Assembly: GCA_016292455.1 (NCBI GenBank) | Contig: JAEDIL010000016.1 | Coordinates: forward strand, 1 to 22,873 | DNA length: 22,873 nucleotides | Reading direction: 5' to 3' | Origin: Clostridiaceae bacterium | Lineage (GTDB): Bacteria; Bacillota; Clostridia; Oscillospirales; Acutalibacteraceae | Shown: positions 1 to 6,629 of the stretch, one piece after another | Layout of the letters: every line of letters begins with the position of its first letter | Numbering within the stretch: position 1 is the first letter of the stretch | Program-made: the position numbers and the translations under genes | The notes under the pieces: model-generated | Seen by the model: only the letters and a program-made list of their open reading frames with translations | What the model was told of the DNA's origin: nothing | Databases searched by the model: none

Positions 1-73
1 TTGTGCAATATGGCGGGAAATATGCAAGTAAGATGTGCATCAAAGCGTATGCTGTAATTTATTCAGAGGTTCC
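1..73. mobile_element. Possible terminus of an insertion sequence at the left edge
   Basis: Immediately beyond rimP, where nusA normally begins, the sequence has no ribosome binding site, start codon or open frame. Read on the minus strand it starts GGAACCTCTGAATAAATT at about position 73. I associate that kind of string with the terminal inverted repeats of some IS elements, from memory only. No transposase is visible in the 73 bases, and the other end lies outside the window. It could equally be ordinary intergenic DNA after a rearranged rimP operon. Confidence 0.28.
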
Positions 74-95
74 TTTACATATTTATTTTCGGTTC

Positions 96-566
96 TCAGT
101 CTCCGAAATCATCAAGCTTTATCCATGACGCTTCCTTTCTGAGCAGCGTCAGACCGGAGCCGTCCTCGGCGCGCAGGGTAACAGCACCGTTTTCATAGCT
201 TTCAAGCACTCCCGAAAACTCCCTTTTTCCGTCAACGGGACGGATTGTTTTGAGCTTGATTTTTGCGCCGAGGAACTTTTGAAAATGCTCGTCGCGCGTA
301 AGCTCCCTTTCAATTCCGGGCGAGCTGACTTCAAGGCAATACGCCTGCTCAATCGGGTCAGCTTCATCAAGCGGACCGTTCAGCGCATGGCTCATTTCAA
401 CGCAGTCATCAATACCTACGCCGCCCTCCTTGTCAATGAAAATGCGCAAAAACCAGCCTGAGCCTTCTTTAAGAAAGCGAATATCCCAGATTTCAAGCCC
501 GAGACTTTCCGCAATAGGTTCGGCAATTGCGCGCACCGCCGCAACGGTTGAAAAATCCTTTGACAT
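96..566 (-). CDS. rimP: Ribosome maturation factor RimP
   Basis: RimP (156 aa) binds the 30S subunit and assists its late assembly in the cytoplasm. The protein shows the family's N-terminal alpha/beta domain, with the LEIWDIRF strand, the FLRIFIDKEGGVGIDDC segment and the LEVSSPGIERELT motif, followed by a small C-terminal SH3-like barrel ending in a conserved-looking WIKLDDFGD tail. Length fits the family (about 150 aa). The frame stays open further upstream to a GTG, but I chose the ATG at 566 because GGAGGTG lies 5 bases before it and the upstream extension is the hairpin leader. In most Firmicutes rimP is followed directly by nusA, ylxR and infB. Here nothing recognisable follows in the 95 bases before the window ends, so the operon may be interrupted. 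Confidence 0.96.
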   Translation of the reverse strand: MSKDFSTVAAVRAIAEPIAESLGLEIWDIRFLKEGSGWFLRIFIDKEGGVGIDDCVEMSHALNGPLDEADPIEQAYCLEVSSPGIERELTRDEHFQKFLGAKIKLKTIRPVDGKREFSGVLESYENGAVTLRAEDGSGLTLLRKEASWIKLDDFGD

Positions 567-603
567 TACTACACCTCCGAAGTATGAGAAATTGCATAAA
601 AGA

Positions 604-626
604 AGAGCGGACCCGAGGCCCACTCT
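604..626 (-). promoter_or_regulatory. rimP leader hairpin (attenuator-like)
   Basis: On the minus strand AGAGTGGG pairs with TCCGCTCT across a 7-base loop and is followed by TCTTTT, a weak intrinsic-terminator shape. It lies in the untranslated leader between the promoter at 651-679 and the rimP start at 566. A hairpin of this kind upstream of rimP is known in Firmicutes as the rimP leader. That it attenuates transcription here is inference. Confidence 0.6.
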
Positions 627-650
627 GAAATCACTGAATCTACCTTGCAT

Positions 651-679
651 ATAATACCACACTAATACAAAAATATCAA
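651..679 (-). promoter_or_regulatory. rimP promoter
   Basis: Minus-strand -35 TTGATA (674-679) and -10 TATTAT (651-656) are separated by exactly 17 bases. This gives a leader of roughly 75-80 nt containing the hairpin at 604-626. Confidence 0.75.
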
Positions 680-714
680 GCCTTTTTTACAAATAATTAT
701 TCATGCGACAGAAT

Positions 715-744
715 TTGACAAACTCAGGCTGTGCATGCTATCTT
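715..744 (+). promoter_or_regulatory. Promoter of the fucosidase gene
   Basis: Consensus -35 TTGACA (715-720), an 18-base spacer and -10 TATCTT (739-744) lie 37 bases before the fucosidase start. It is divergent from the rimP promoter. No clear operator was seen. Confidence 0.6.
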
Positions 745-781
745 AAACGAAACAATCACTATTGAAAAGGAGTTTTAAAAA

Positions 782-2248
782 ATGTCCGAATTCAAAAGAC
801 TTCTTTCAGCTCTGAATCCGCTCACCGTTTCAAAAAACAGCCTTGACACATGGGACAAAAGCAACAATGGCGCCGAGCTTTCCGGTCCGGAGGTTGAAAG
901 GCTGACAGCAATCAGACCGAGCGGACTTCAGCTTGGTCTGCAAAAGCTTGAATATTACTCTTTCATACACTTCGGAATGAACACCTTTACCGGCGTCGAA
1001 TGGGGCAAAGGCGCAGAAAGCCCTGCCGACTTCTGTCCGGAAAGCATCGACACCGACCAATGGGTAAAAGTTCTGAAAGATTCCGGCAGCCGCGGAGTCA
1101 TCTTCACAGCGAAGCACCACGACGGCTTCTGCCTTTTCCCGAGCAAACACACCGAACATTCAATCAAAAACAGTCCGTATAAAAACGGAAAAGGCGACAT
1201 TGTCCGTGAACTTTCCGAAAGCTGCAAAAAATACGGCTTGCTTTTCGGAATTTACCTTTCCCCATGGGACAGGCACGAAAAAACGTACGGAACAGACGCG
1301 TATAACGATTATTTTGTCAATCAGCTCACAGAGCTTTGCAAAAACTACGGTGACATCTTTGCTTTCTGGTTTGACGGCGCAAAAGGCAAGGACGCACCCG
1401 AGTTTACCTACGACTTTGAACGCTATTATAACGTAATACGCACTCTTCAACCCGGCGCGGCAATCTGCAACTGCGGGCCGGACCTGCGGTGGATCGGCAA
1501 CGAGGGCGGAATTGTGCGCAAAAGCGAATGGAGTGTGATTCCCCGCAATTCCACACTCATTGAAGAAGTTATGAAGGACTCCCAGCAGGGCGAGGCTGAT
1601 GCTTCAAGGCTTCAGAGCTTTGACCGCTGCGAAAAGGATCTCGGTTCAAGAGAGCTGCTTTCAAAACACCGGAATCTTGTCTGGTCTCAGGGTGAAGCTG
1701 ACGTTTCAATCCACAAGGACTGGTTTTACAGTCCGCGTCCCCGCCCGCGTTCTGCGCGCGAGCTTGAAAAAATATATTTCCGCACCGTCGGCGGAAATGC
1801 GCTGCTGCTTCTCAATGTTCCGCCATCGAAGAACGGCATTATTGAACCCTCGGACGTTAAGCTTCTTGAAAGCTTCAAAAAGAGAGTTGACAAGGCGTTC
1901 AGAGATGAGTTGGCTTTCACTGTTGAAACCCAATGCCACAGAGTGCTCAAAGAAAATGAACCGCTGAAAAAAGGCGACGGCGCAATCTCGCTGAAACTTT
2001 CTTCGCCCGAAAAGGTGAAGACGATTGTACTGAGTGAGGACACGAGTCGGAGCCAGCGCATTGAAAAATTTGACGTCTACATAAAACGCTCACGCGGTCT
2101 TTTGAAAGTTTTTTCCGGAACAACAGTCGGAAGCAAACGGATTATAAGGCTGCCGAGACTGCTTCGAAAAGAAACGGACGAGGTGGTAATATCCGTCACA
2201 CAGTCAAGAGGCGCACCCGTATTTTCAAAGCTTTCTCTTTATAAATGA
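782..2248 (+). CDS. Alpha-L-fucosidase, glycoside hydrolase family 29
   Basis: Hydrolyses terminal alpha-L-fucose from oligosaccharides by a retaining mechanism (488 aa). The GH29 barrel runs from about residue 45 to 370. Family hallmarks are YSFIHFGMNTF (59-69), FTAKHHDGF (108-116) and FAFWFDG (193-199), where Asp198 is the expected nucleophile. Glu241 in the GNEGG segment is a candidate acid/base, and the barrel closes near LLLLNVPPSKNG. Residues from about 375 look like an F5/8-type beta-sandwich, as in many GH29-B enzymes. No signal peptide is present, so the enzyme should be cytosolic and act on imported oligosaccharides. The ATG is preceded by AAGGAG 9 bases upstream. It converges with the sugar transporter gene 9 bp downstream, which may supply its substrate, although no fucose isomerase, kinase or aldolase genes are nearby. 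Confidence 0.93.
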   Translation: MSEFKRLLSALNPLTVSKNSLDTWDKSNNGAELSGPEVERLTAIRPSGLQLGLQKLEYYSFIHFGMNTFTGVEWGKGAESPADFCPESIDTDQWVKVLKDSGSRGVIFTAKHHDGFCLFPSKHTEHSIKNSPYKNGKGDIVRELSESCKKYGLLFGIYLSPWDRHEKTYGTDAYNDYFVNQLTELCKNYGDIFAFWFDGAKGKDAPEFTYDFERYYNVIRTLQPGAAICNCGPDLRWIGNEGGIVRKSEWSVIPRNSTLIEEVMKDSQQGEADASRLQSFDRCEKDLGSRELLSKHRNLVWSQGEADVSIHKDWFYSPRPRPRSARELEKIYFRTVGGNALLLLNVPPSKNGIIEPSDVKLLESFKKRVDKAFRDELAFTVETQCHRVLKENEPLKKGDGAISLKLSSPEKVKTIVLSEDTSRSQRIEKFDVYIKRSRGLLKVFSGTTVGSKRIIRLPRLLRKETDEVVISVTQSRGAPVFSKLSLYK

Positions 2249-2257
2249 CAATATCTT

Positions 2258-3784
2258 TTATTGCTTTGCGCCTTCAAGAGCCTCGGCTGCAATTGTTTCA
2301 GCCTCAATCTGTGCGCGCCTTTCTTTCAGCTGACGTTCAACTTCAGCCATGTGCTCACGGTCGTCGTTGAGGAAGAGAATCGTAACAAGGTAAAGAACCG
2401 AGCCGACAACGGGACCGAGCATAAACTGATGCCAACGGTATCTGTAAAACAGTGAGTTTTTGTCCTGCATACGGATAAGCATTGCGCCGTCAAGAGCTTT
2501 TCCGCTCGCGTCCGTTATACTTTTGAAGCCCATTCTACTGAGCATAATGCCCTTGATAAAATTAGTGGCCGCGTTGGAAAGCTTGGAAATGAAGTTCTGC
2601 ATTGAGAAAACAATGCCTTCTGTTCTTTCGCCGGTTTTAAGCTCAACCTCGTCAATTGAGTCGCTGATGAGTGAACGGTGGGCAACATCTTTCATTGAAA
2701 TGGGAACGCTGCAGATTGCAAGAAGCACCCAGATTGCGACGAGCGCGCCGAAATTCAGGAAGCGGTCATTGGCGCCGATTGCGAAAGCGCAGACGCGGCA
2801 GACAATCTGAAGCACTTCGGAAATGACCAGAACACGCTTCATTCCGCCGATTTTTTTGGCGAATTTTGTTGCAAAGAATATTGCAAAAGCTCCGGGAATT
2901 CCGGGAACAAGACCGTGGATAACCTGCATTGTTCCGCCGGAAAGCTCCTGACCGAAAACATGGTAGACAACCCCGTCGGTTTCAAAGAAGTATTCCCAGG
3001 GCAGAGTGAGCGAAAGGGAACCGAGGAACCTTGCAAGGCAGATTATGAGGAGCTTTTTGTTTTGTTTAAGGCTTTTAAGACTTTCAATAACGCTTATCTG
3101 CTTTTCACCCTCATAGTGAACTTTTTCTTTCATCCTGAAAGCAAGCATTGCAATAAGCATTCCGCCAAGACCGAAAACAAGACCTCCGATTGCGTATGCG
3201 CCTTTTTCAGAAGCAATGTTGTTGTCAACAAGCAGCGACCTTATCATCGGGAACGCGCCGCCGATTGTTCCGCCGAGTCCTGCGCCGATTGTTACCCACT
3301 GGGAAACTCTTGCGCGCTCATCTGAGTTCGGGCTCGAAAGCGGAAGAAGTCCCCACATTGCAACGTCCTGGAAAGAATAAATCAGATCGAACAAAAGATA
3401 AAGCACAAGCATGAGCACAACGGTTGCCGTAACACTCAGTCTATAATCAAAGAACATGAGCGAAATGAACAGACCTGCAAGTGGCGAAGTCCAGAGCACC
3501 AGCGGGCGCAGCTTATAACCGGGCTTGAATTTACGCGCGTCAACGAGCGTTCCGACAAGCGGGTCATTGACCGCGTCCCAAAGAGTGCTGATTCCGGTAA
3601 TCATTCCCGTTTTTTTGGAGTCGATTCCCAAAACTGTGTTCATGAAAACGAACAGGCGCTGAGAAATATAGTTGTAGCTTATGTTCTGACCGGTAAGACC
3701 TGCCGCGTAAGAAAACAGACGGTTGTTTGCAACCTTGGTTTCGTTTTCTTCACGCGAAAATAAAAACTTAATCGGATTCTTCAA
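2258..3784 (-). CDS. GPH-family glycoside/sugar:cation symporter (MFS)
   Basis: Twelve-helix transporter of about 508 aa in the glycoside-pentoside-hexuronide (GPH) branch of the major facilitator superfamily. It probably imports a sugar or glycoside with H+ or Na+. The N-terminal half carries the GPH signature DAVNDPLVGTLVDARKF, and a cytoplasmic loop with ALRFRMKEK-type charges follows helix 6. A short hydrophilic, alanine/glutamate-rich tail ends the protein. I placed the start at the TTG at 3784: AGGGAG lies 9 bases upstream and the N-terminus NPIKFLFSREE then fits the family. The longer frame to 3856 would overlap the promoter. It converges on the fucosidase with only 9 bp between stops. 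Substrate cannot be read from the sequence; fucosylated oligosaccharides are a guess from context. Confidence 0.92.
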   Translation of the reverse strand: MKNPIKFLFSREENETKVANNRLFSYAAGLTGQNISYNYISQRLFVFMNTVLGIDSKKTGMITGISTLWDAVNDPLVGTLVDARKFKPGYKLRPLVLWTSPLAGLFISLMFFDYRLSVTATVVLMLVLYLLFDLIYSFQDVAMWGLLPLSSPNSDERARVSQWVTIGAGLGGTIGGAFPMIRSLLVDNNIASEKGAYAIGGLVFGLGGMLIAMLAFRMKEKVHYEGEKQISVIESLKSLKQNKKLLIICLARFLGSLSLTLPWEYFFETDGVVYHVFGQELSGGTMQVIHGLVPGIPGAFAIFFATKFAKKIGGMKRVLVISEVLQIVCRVCAFAIGANDRFLNFGALVAIWVLLAICSVPISMKDVAHRSLISDSIDEVELKTGERTEGIVFSMQNFISKLSNAATNFIKGIMLSRMGFKSITDASGKALDGAMLIRMQDKNSLFYRYRWHQFMLGPVVGSVLYLVTILFLNDDREHMAEVERQLKERRAQIEAETIAAEALEGAKQ

Positions 3785-3816
3785 TACATATCTCTCCCTT
3801 TTCTTATCTACTGCCA

Positions 3817-3845
3817 AGTATATATGTATATGCACAAAAATGCAA
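3817..3845 (-). promoter_or_regulatory. Promoter of the GPH transporter gene
   Basis: Minus-strand -35 TTGCAT (3840-3845), 17-base spacer, -10 TATACT (3817-3822). The MITE-like element starts 34 bases upstream of the -35. Confidence 0.6.
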
Positions 3846-3878
3846 GGCAAAAACAAAGAAAACTATGAAAAATGTCGA

Positions 3879-4040
3879 AAGGGACTGTTCGCATTTAGCA
3901 CAGAACAAAAAGAAAAATGCTGAACCATAAAAACAAACGGTTGTTTTTTCTTTTTAACCGTTTTTTCACCCGCCCGCGGTATCTGTATACAGCTTCGGGG
4001 TGAAGAAAACGGTTTCTGCATCTAAATGCGACAGTCCCTT
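3879..4040. mobile_element. MITE-like nested inverted-repeat element (162 bp)
   Basis: The outer arms AAGGGACTGTTCGCATTTAG (3879-3898) and CTAAATGCGACAGTCCCTT (4022-4040) are inverted repeats that differ only by one extra T. Inside them a second inverted pair, AACCGTTTTTTCACCC (3956-3971) and GGGTGAAGAAAACGGTT (3998-4014), encloses the palindrome CTGTATACAG (3983-3992). There is no coding capacity. ATGTC occurs on both sides (3872-3876 and 4041-4045), but the left copy is 2 bases away from the repeat, so a target duplication is uncertain. The design is that of a non-autonomous transposon remnant or a large transcribed hairpin. The parent IS was not identified. Confidence 0.62.
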
Positions 4041-4061
4041 ATGTCTGGTCTTCTTTGATTA

Positions 4062-4220
4062 TTATTCGGCGTTTGCTTTGTTCCGAAGAATTTCAACAAG
4101 CTGAGTAAACCAATCGAAAAGCGAGCGTATAAACGCAAACAGCTTTCCCGCCGGAGTGTCCGGTTTGTCCATTTTCTCGTTGGTTTCCCAGTTTTCGGTG
4201 TGGCAGTTGTCGTTAAGCAT
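4062..4220 (-). CDS. Small ORF with amphipathic tail (possible gene remnant)
   Basis: A 52-codon frame. The first half is polar (HTENWETNEKMDKPDTPAGK). The second half, KLFAFIRSLFDWFTQLVEIL (26-45), is an amphipathic helix followed by a basic NK-type end. The ATG at 4220 has no usable ribosome binding site; the only AGGGA touches the start codon. The same frame continues upstream after an in-frame TAG (4224-4226) for about 19 more codons. This suggests a truncated or nonsense-mutated protein of which only the C-terminus survives. The tail resembles the end of the PI-PLC-like protein at 6630-7781 and the peptide at 6363-6482. It may be a free-standing small gene, but a degraded secreted protein is at least as likely. 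Confidence 0.35.
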   Translation of the reverse strand: MLNDNCHTENWETNEKMDKPDTPAGKLFAFIRSLFDWFTQLVEILRNKANAE

Positions 4221-4304
4221 TCCCTAAAAGAGATATTCCTTATACACGTTCATTGTTGAAGCAATAATGTTTTTCAATTTCGTTTAATCTGTAAGACGGT
4301 TCGC

Positions 4305-4880
4305 TTATGCGAGAATATCGCCCATGAGACCGGGAGTGCAGCAGGCAGCGTTGGACTCATCGGTATCTATGTGCATCGCAAGCGCATACTTCGGGCTGAC
4401 GCGGACAACAACATCGCCGAAAACAAGTGAACGCTCCGCAGTGTCAACACGGACGGAAACGACCTGCTTATCTTCAAGGCAGTATTTTTCTGCGTCTTCC
4501 GGAGTCATATGTATGTGGCGCTTTGCAATAATCACGCCGTCTTTGAGCTCAACTTCACCCTTGGGACCGACAAGCTTGCAGCCTGCGCTGCCTTCAAGGT
4601 CGCCGGATTCACGGATGGGAGCCTTTACACCGATTGAGCGCGCATCTCCTGCGGAAAGCTCAACCTGGGTTTCGGGTCTGACGGGACCGAGAATTGAAAC
4701 AGCGGGGAAGCTGCTCTTCGGACCGATGACCTGAACGCGCTCTTCGCAAGCGTACTGTCCGGGCTGAGAAAGATCCTTTTTGACGGTAAGCTCATATCCC
4801 TCACCAAAAAGAATGTCAAGAACACGGCGTGAAACGTGAACATGACGGGCGGATGTTTCAACTAAAACAGGTTTATTCAT
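4305..4880 (-). CDS. pduL: Phosphate propanoyltransferase PduL (phosphotransacylase)
   Basis: Converts acyl-CoA plus phosphate to acyl phosphate and CoA; propionyl- or acetyl-CoA are the usual substrates. It has 191 aa and two similar beta-barrel halves. The zinc-binding histidines are visible in ARHVHVS near the N-terminus and in AKRHIHMTPEDA in the second half, and the conserved GPVRPETQVELS segment follows the first barrel. Start chosen at 4880, with AGGAGG 9 bases upstream; the frame's upstream extension overlaps the promoter. No N-terminal encapsulation peptide or microcompartment genes are nearby, so it is probably the cytosolic form that makes acetyl phosphate for ATP synthesis through an acetate kinase encoded elsewhere. 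It is monocistronic and divergent from the uracil-DNA glycosylase gene. Confidence 0.94.
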   Translation of the reverse strand: MNKPVLVETSARHVHVSRRVLDILFGEGYELTVKKDLSQPGQYACEERVQVIGPKSSFPAVSILGPVRPETQVELSAGDARSIGVKAPIRESGDLEGSAGCKLVGPKGEVELKDGVIIAKRHIHMTPEDAEKYCLEDKQVVSVRVDTAERSLVFGDVVVRVSPKYALAMHIDTDESNAACCTPGLMGDILA

Positions 4881-4911
4881 AACAAAAAGCCTCCTGAATT
4901 TTTCTTCGGAT

Positions 4912-4940
4912 ATTTTACAACAATATACAACAAAATTCAA
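4912..4940 (-). promoter_or_regulatory. pduL promoter
   Basis: Minus-strand -35 TTGAAT (4935-4940), 17-base spacer and -10 TAAAAT (4912-4917), 31 bases before the chosen pduL start. Confidence 0.65.
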
Positions 4941-4954
4941 TCGTTTTAAAAAAT

Positions 4955-4983
4955 TTGTAAAAAAACTTCTTTTGTGCTATACT
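4955..4983 (+). promoter_or_regulatory. Promoter of the uracil-DNA glycosylase gene
   Basis: -35 TTGTAA (4955-4960), 17-base spacer, -10 TATACT (4978-4983). It is back-to-back with the pduL promoter, with 14 bases between the two -35 boxes. Confidence 0.68.
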
Positions 4984-5019
4984 TTCTGCCATACCCGGCA
5001 AAGAACGGAGTTGAAAAAA

Positions 5020-5592
5020 ATGGCAGAAACACTTGAAGAACTGAAAAGAGCCTGCGAAAGCTGTCTGAAATGTCCGCTTGGAAAAACGAGAACCAATCTT
5101 GTTTTCGGAACCGGAAACGAAAACGCACAGATTATGTTCGTCGGTGAGGGACCGGGAGAGCAGGAGGATTTGCAGGGGCTTCCGTTCGTCGGAAAAAGCG
5201 GTCAGCTTTTTGACCTTTATGCCTCGCTCATTGACCTCGACCGAACCAAAAACATTTACATTGCGAACATGGTCAAATGCCGTCCGCCGCACAACCGCGA
5301 CCCAAAACCCGAAGAAACCGAAATGTGTCTTCCTTATCTGCGCGAGCAGGTCAGGCTTCTGCGACCGCAGATAATTGTCTGTCTCGGAAGAATTGCGGCG
5401 CAGAGGTTGATTTCTCCCGATTTCAGAGTTACAAAGCAGCACGGCGAGTTTTTCAAAAAAGGTTCAGTGTATATGATGGGCACCTTCCATCCCGCGGCAC
5501 TTTTGCGCGACCCGGAAAAGAAAAAGTCTGCGCTTGAAGATTTCCGCCGTCTGAGAGAAAAGATTGAAGAGCTGTCAATCAACATATACTGA
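5020..5592 (+). CDS. Uracil-DNA glycosylase, family 4 (4Fe-4S)
   Basis: Excises uracil from DNA to start base-excision repair (190 aa). Motif A reads GEGPGEQEDLQGLPFVGKSG (42-61) and motif B reads HPAALLR (157-163). Four cysteines match the cluster ligands of family 4 enzymes: C15 and C18 near the N-terminus, C87 in VKCRPPHNRDP, and C103. The length fits the family. I chose the ATG at 5020, with CGGAG about 8 bases upstream. The longer frame to 4972 would start inside the -10 box. It is followed by hairpin terminators. The lack of an N-terminal fusion argues against the phage SPO1 polymerase-like variants, some of which carry extra domains. Confidence 0.94.
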   Translation: MAETLEELKRACESCLKCPLGKTRTNLVFGTGNENAQIMFVGEGPGEQEDLQGLPFVGKSGQLFDLYASLIDLDRTKNIYIANMVKCRPPHNRDPKPEETEMCLPYLREQVRLLRPQIIVCLGRIAAQRLISPDFRVTKQHGEFFKKGSVYMMGTFHPAALLRDPEKKKSALEDFRRLREKIEELSINIY

Positions 5593-5618
5593 GCAAACGG
5601 CAGGCAAAGAACACCTGT

Positions 5619-5653
5619 GCCGTTATTTTCGTGAAACGGCTGTTAATTTTTTT
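5619..5653 (+). terminator. Intrinsic terminator after the uracil-DNA glycosylase gene
   Basis: GCCGTT (5619-5624) pairs with AACGGC (5635-5640), and a T-rich run follows within a few bases. An upstream AACGGC (5596-5601) can pair with the same GCCGTT, so two mutually exclusive hairpins are possible. The simplest reading is a weak terminator. Confidence 0.5.
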
Positions 5654-5662
5654 CTTTCACAC

Positions 5663-5689
5663 TTGCACAACGAAAAAAAATGTGATAAT
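5663..5689 (+). promoter_or_regulatory. Probable promoter of the two-helix membrane protein gene
   Basis: TTGCAC (5663-5668) is followed after 15 bases by GATAAT with an upstream TGT, resembling an extended -10. A 17-base alternative -10 (TAATGT) overlaps it. Confidence 0.4.
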
Positions 5690-5773
5690 GTAAAGTGTAC
5701 GCCGACAAAGCTGTCCGGCGGAAAAACTTTTGAAATAAAAGCGCGGCTTTGCCGCTTTGAAAGGAAGATACCA

Positions 5774-6304
5774 ATGCTTGAACAGGTTGAAAACAAAATT
5801 AAGGAACTGTCAAACGAGCAGAAAGAGGAATATTACAGAAAAAAGGATGCGGACCTTCTTGCATGGGGACTTTCCGGAAAAAGCGGAAAAGGCAAAAAGA
5901 ACGTTCCGCTCATCGTTACCGATGAAGAATACGAGGCTCTGATTGACGCCGCAACCGCAGCCGGAAGAACCAGCCGCAATCCTGTTGCAAATATGCTCAA
6001 TATTGTTTCCGTCGTCATCATTGCGCTCGGAATAATTGTCGGCTTTGTTCTCAATTCGTTTGCCGAATCTCTCGGCGCTGTATATCTCTCGGCTTCAATT
6101 GTGTGCGGCTTGCTGATTGCCCTGCTTTTCCGCGGAGTCGGTGAAGCAATCAAAATTTTGCAGCAGCTTCTTGATATGCGTCTTTCGGAAAACGCCAAGC
6201 GCGCGAGAAGAAGAGCCGCAAAACAGTTCCCGGACACTCAGCCGGACACGTCTGAAAAAATCTACGCCCAGCCGTCCCAGAACTATTCTCCCTACAACAA
6301 GTAA
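5774..6304 (+). CDS. Hypothetical membrane protein with two transmembrane helices
   Basis: I do not recognise this 176-aa protein. It starts with a charged, probably helical cytoplasmic region (EQVENKIKELSNEQKEEYY and a lysine/glycine-rich GKSGKGKKN stretch, residues 1-45). Two hydrophobic segments follow: about 76-100 (MLNIVSVVIIALGIIVGFVL) and about 106-130 (VYLSASIVCGLLIALLF). A basic stretch ENAKRARRRAAKQ comes next, then a polar proline/tyrosine-rich tail. The positive charges predict both termini in the cytoplasm. Start chosen at 5774, where AAGGAAG lies 6 bases upstream. The frame is open back to 5564, but that part has the skewed composition of intergenic sequence and contains the promoter and terminator. 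It is monocistronic and ends at a strong bidirectional terminator. Confidence 0.82.
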   Translation: MLEQVENKIKELSNEQKEEYYRKKDADLLAWGLSGKSGKGKKNVPLIVTDEEYEALIDAATAAGRTSRNPVANMLNIVSVVIIALGIIVGFVLNSFAESLGAVYLSASIVCGLLIALLFRGVGEAIKILQQLLDMRLSENAKRARRRAAKQFPDTQPDTSEKIYAQPSQNYSPYNK

Positions 6305-6311
6305 AAAAAGA

Positions 6312-6344
6312 CCTGCCGGAGCAAAACCCGGCAGGCTTTCTTTT
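6312..6344. terminator. Bidirectional intrinsic terminator
   Basis: CCTGCCGG (6312-6319) and CCGGCAGG (6328-6335) form an 8-bp GC-rich stem with an 8-base loop. CTTTCTTTT follows on the plus strand and TCTTTTTTTAC on the minus strand. It can therefore end both the membrane protein gene (plus) and the amphipathic peptide gene (minus), which converge on it. Confidence 0.9.
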
Positions 6345-6362
6345 AACCTGTTCTGTTGAAAA

Positions 6363-6482
6363 TTATTCAGTTGCCTGATCGTCTTTCTGAGGAATCAGCT
6401 TCTTGAAGAAGTCCCAGACATAGCCGAGAATCTGAGCAACGAAATCAAAAATACTTGTAAGTTTTGCTGTAAATTCGTCCAT
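6363..6482 (-). CDS. Small amphipathic peptide (39 aa), unknown function
   Basis: A 39-residue product: a short acidic start (MDEF), one long amphipathic or hydrophobic helix (LTSIFDFVAQILGYVWDFFKKLIP, residues about 8-31), and a polar end QKDDQATE. There is no signal peptide. The start at 6482 is supported by GAGGTG 8 bases upstream; the frame extends to 6551, but the extension overlaps the leader. The gene has a near-consensus promoter at 6542-6570 and a strong terminator at 6312-6344, so it is a complete, independently transcribed unit rather than chance. The size and helix recall leaderless membrane-active peptides (phenol-soluble modulin-like) or type I toxins, but that is analogy only. 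Its tail resembles the C-terminus of the divergent PI-PLC-like protein. Confidence 0.7.
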   Translation of the reverse strand: MDEFTAKLTSIFDFVAQILGYVWDFFKKLIPQKDDQATE

Positions 6483-6541
6483 TGATGTGCACCTCTTTTC
6501 TCCTGTAATGAACGTCCGGCTATTCCGAACGATCTTGGAAA

Positions 6542-6570
6542 ATTCTAACACATTTTCTTTTTTTTGTCAA
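6542..6570 (-). promoter_or_regulatory. Strong promoter of the 39-aa peptide gene
   Basis: Minus-strand -35 TTGACA (6565-6570, perfect consensus), 17-base A-rich spacer, -10 TAGAAT (6542-6547). The predicted leader is about 50 nt. Confidence 0.82.
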
Positions 6571-6595
6571 TCGGGGCTCCGTTCACAAAATACTG

Positions 6596-6625
6596 TTGAA
6601 TTGAAAGAACGGATAATGGTAAAAT
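6596..6625 (+). promoter_or_regulatory. Promoter of the PI-PLC-like gene
   Basis: -35 TTGAAT (6596-6601), 18-base spacer, -10 TAAAAT (6620-6625). Transcription would start near 6632. That is after the TTG at 6630, which argues against that codon being the real translation start. Confidence 0.52.
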
Positions 6626-6629
6626 ATGT

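Noticed and set aside
4305..4880. PduL as part of a bacterial microcompartment locus
   Set aside because: No shell protein, aldehyde dehydrogenase or encapsulation peptide is present.
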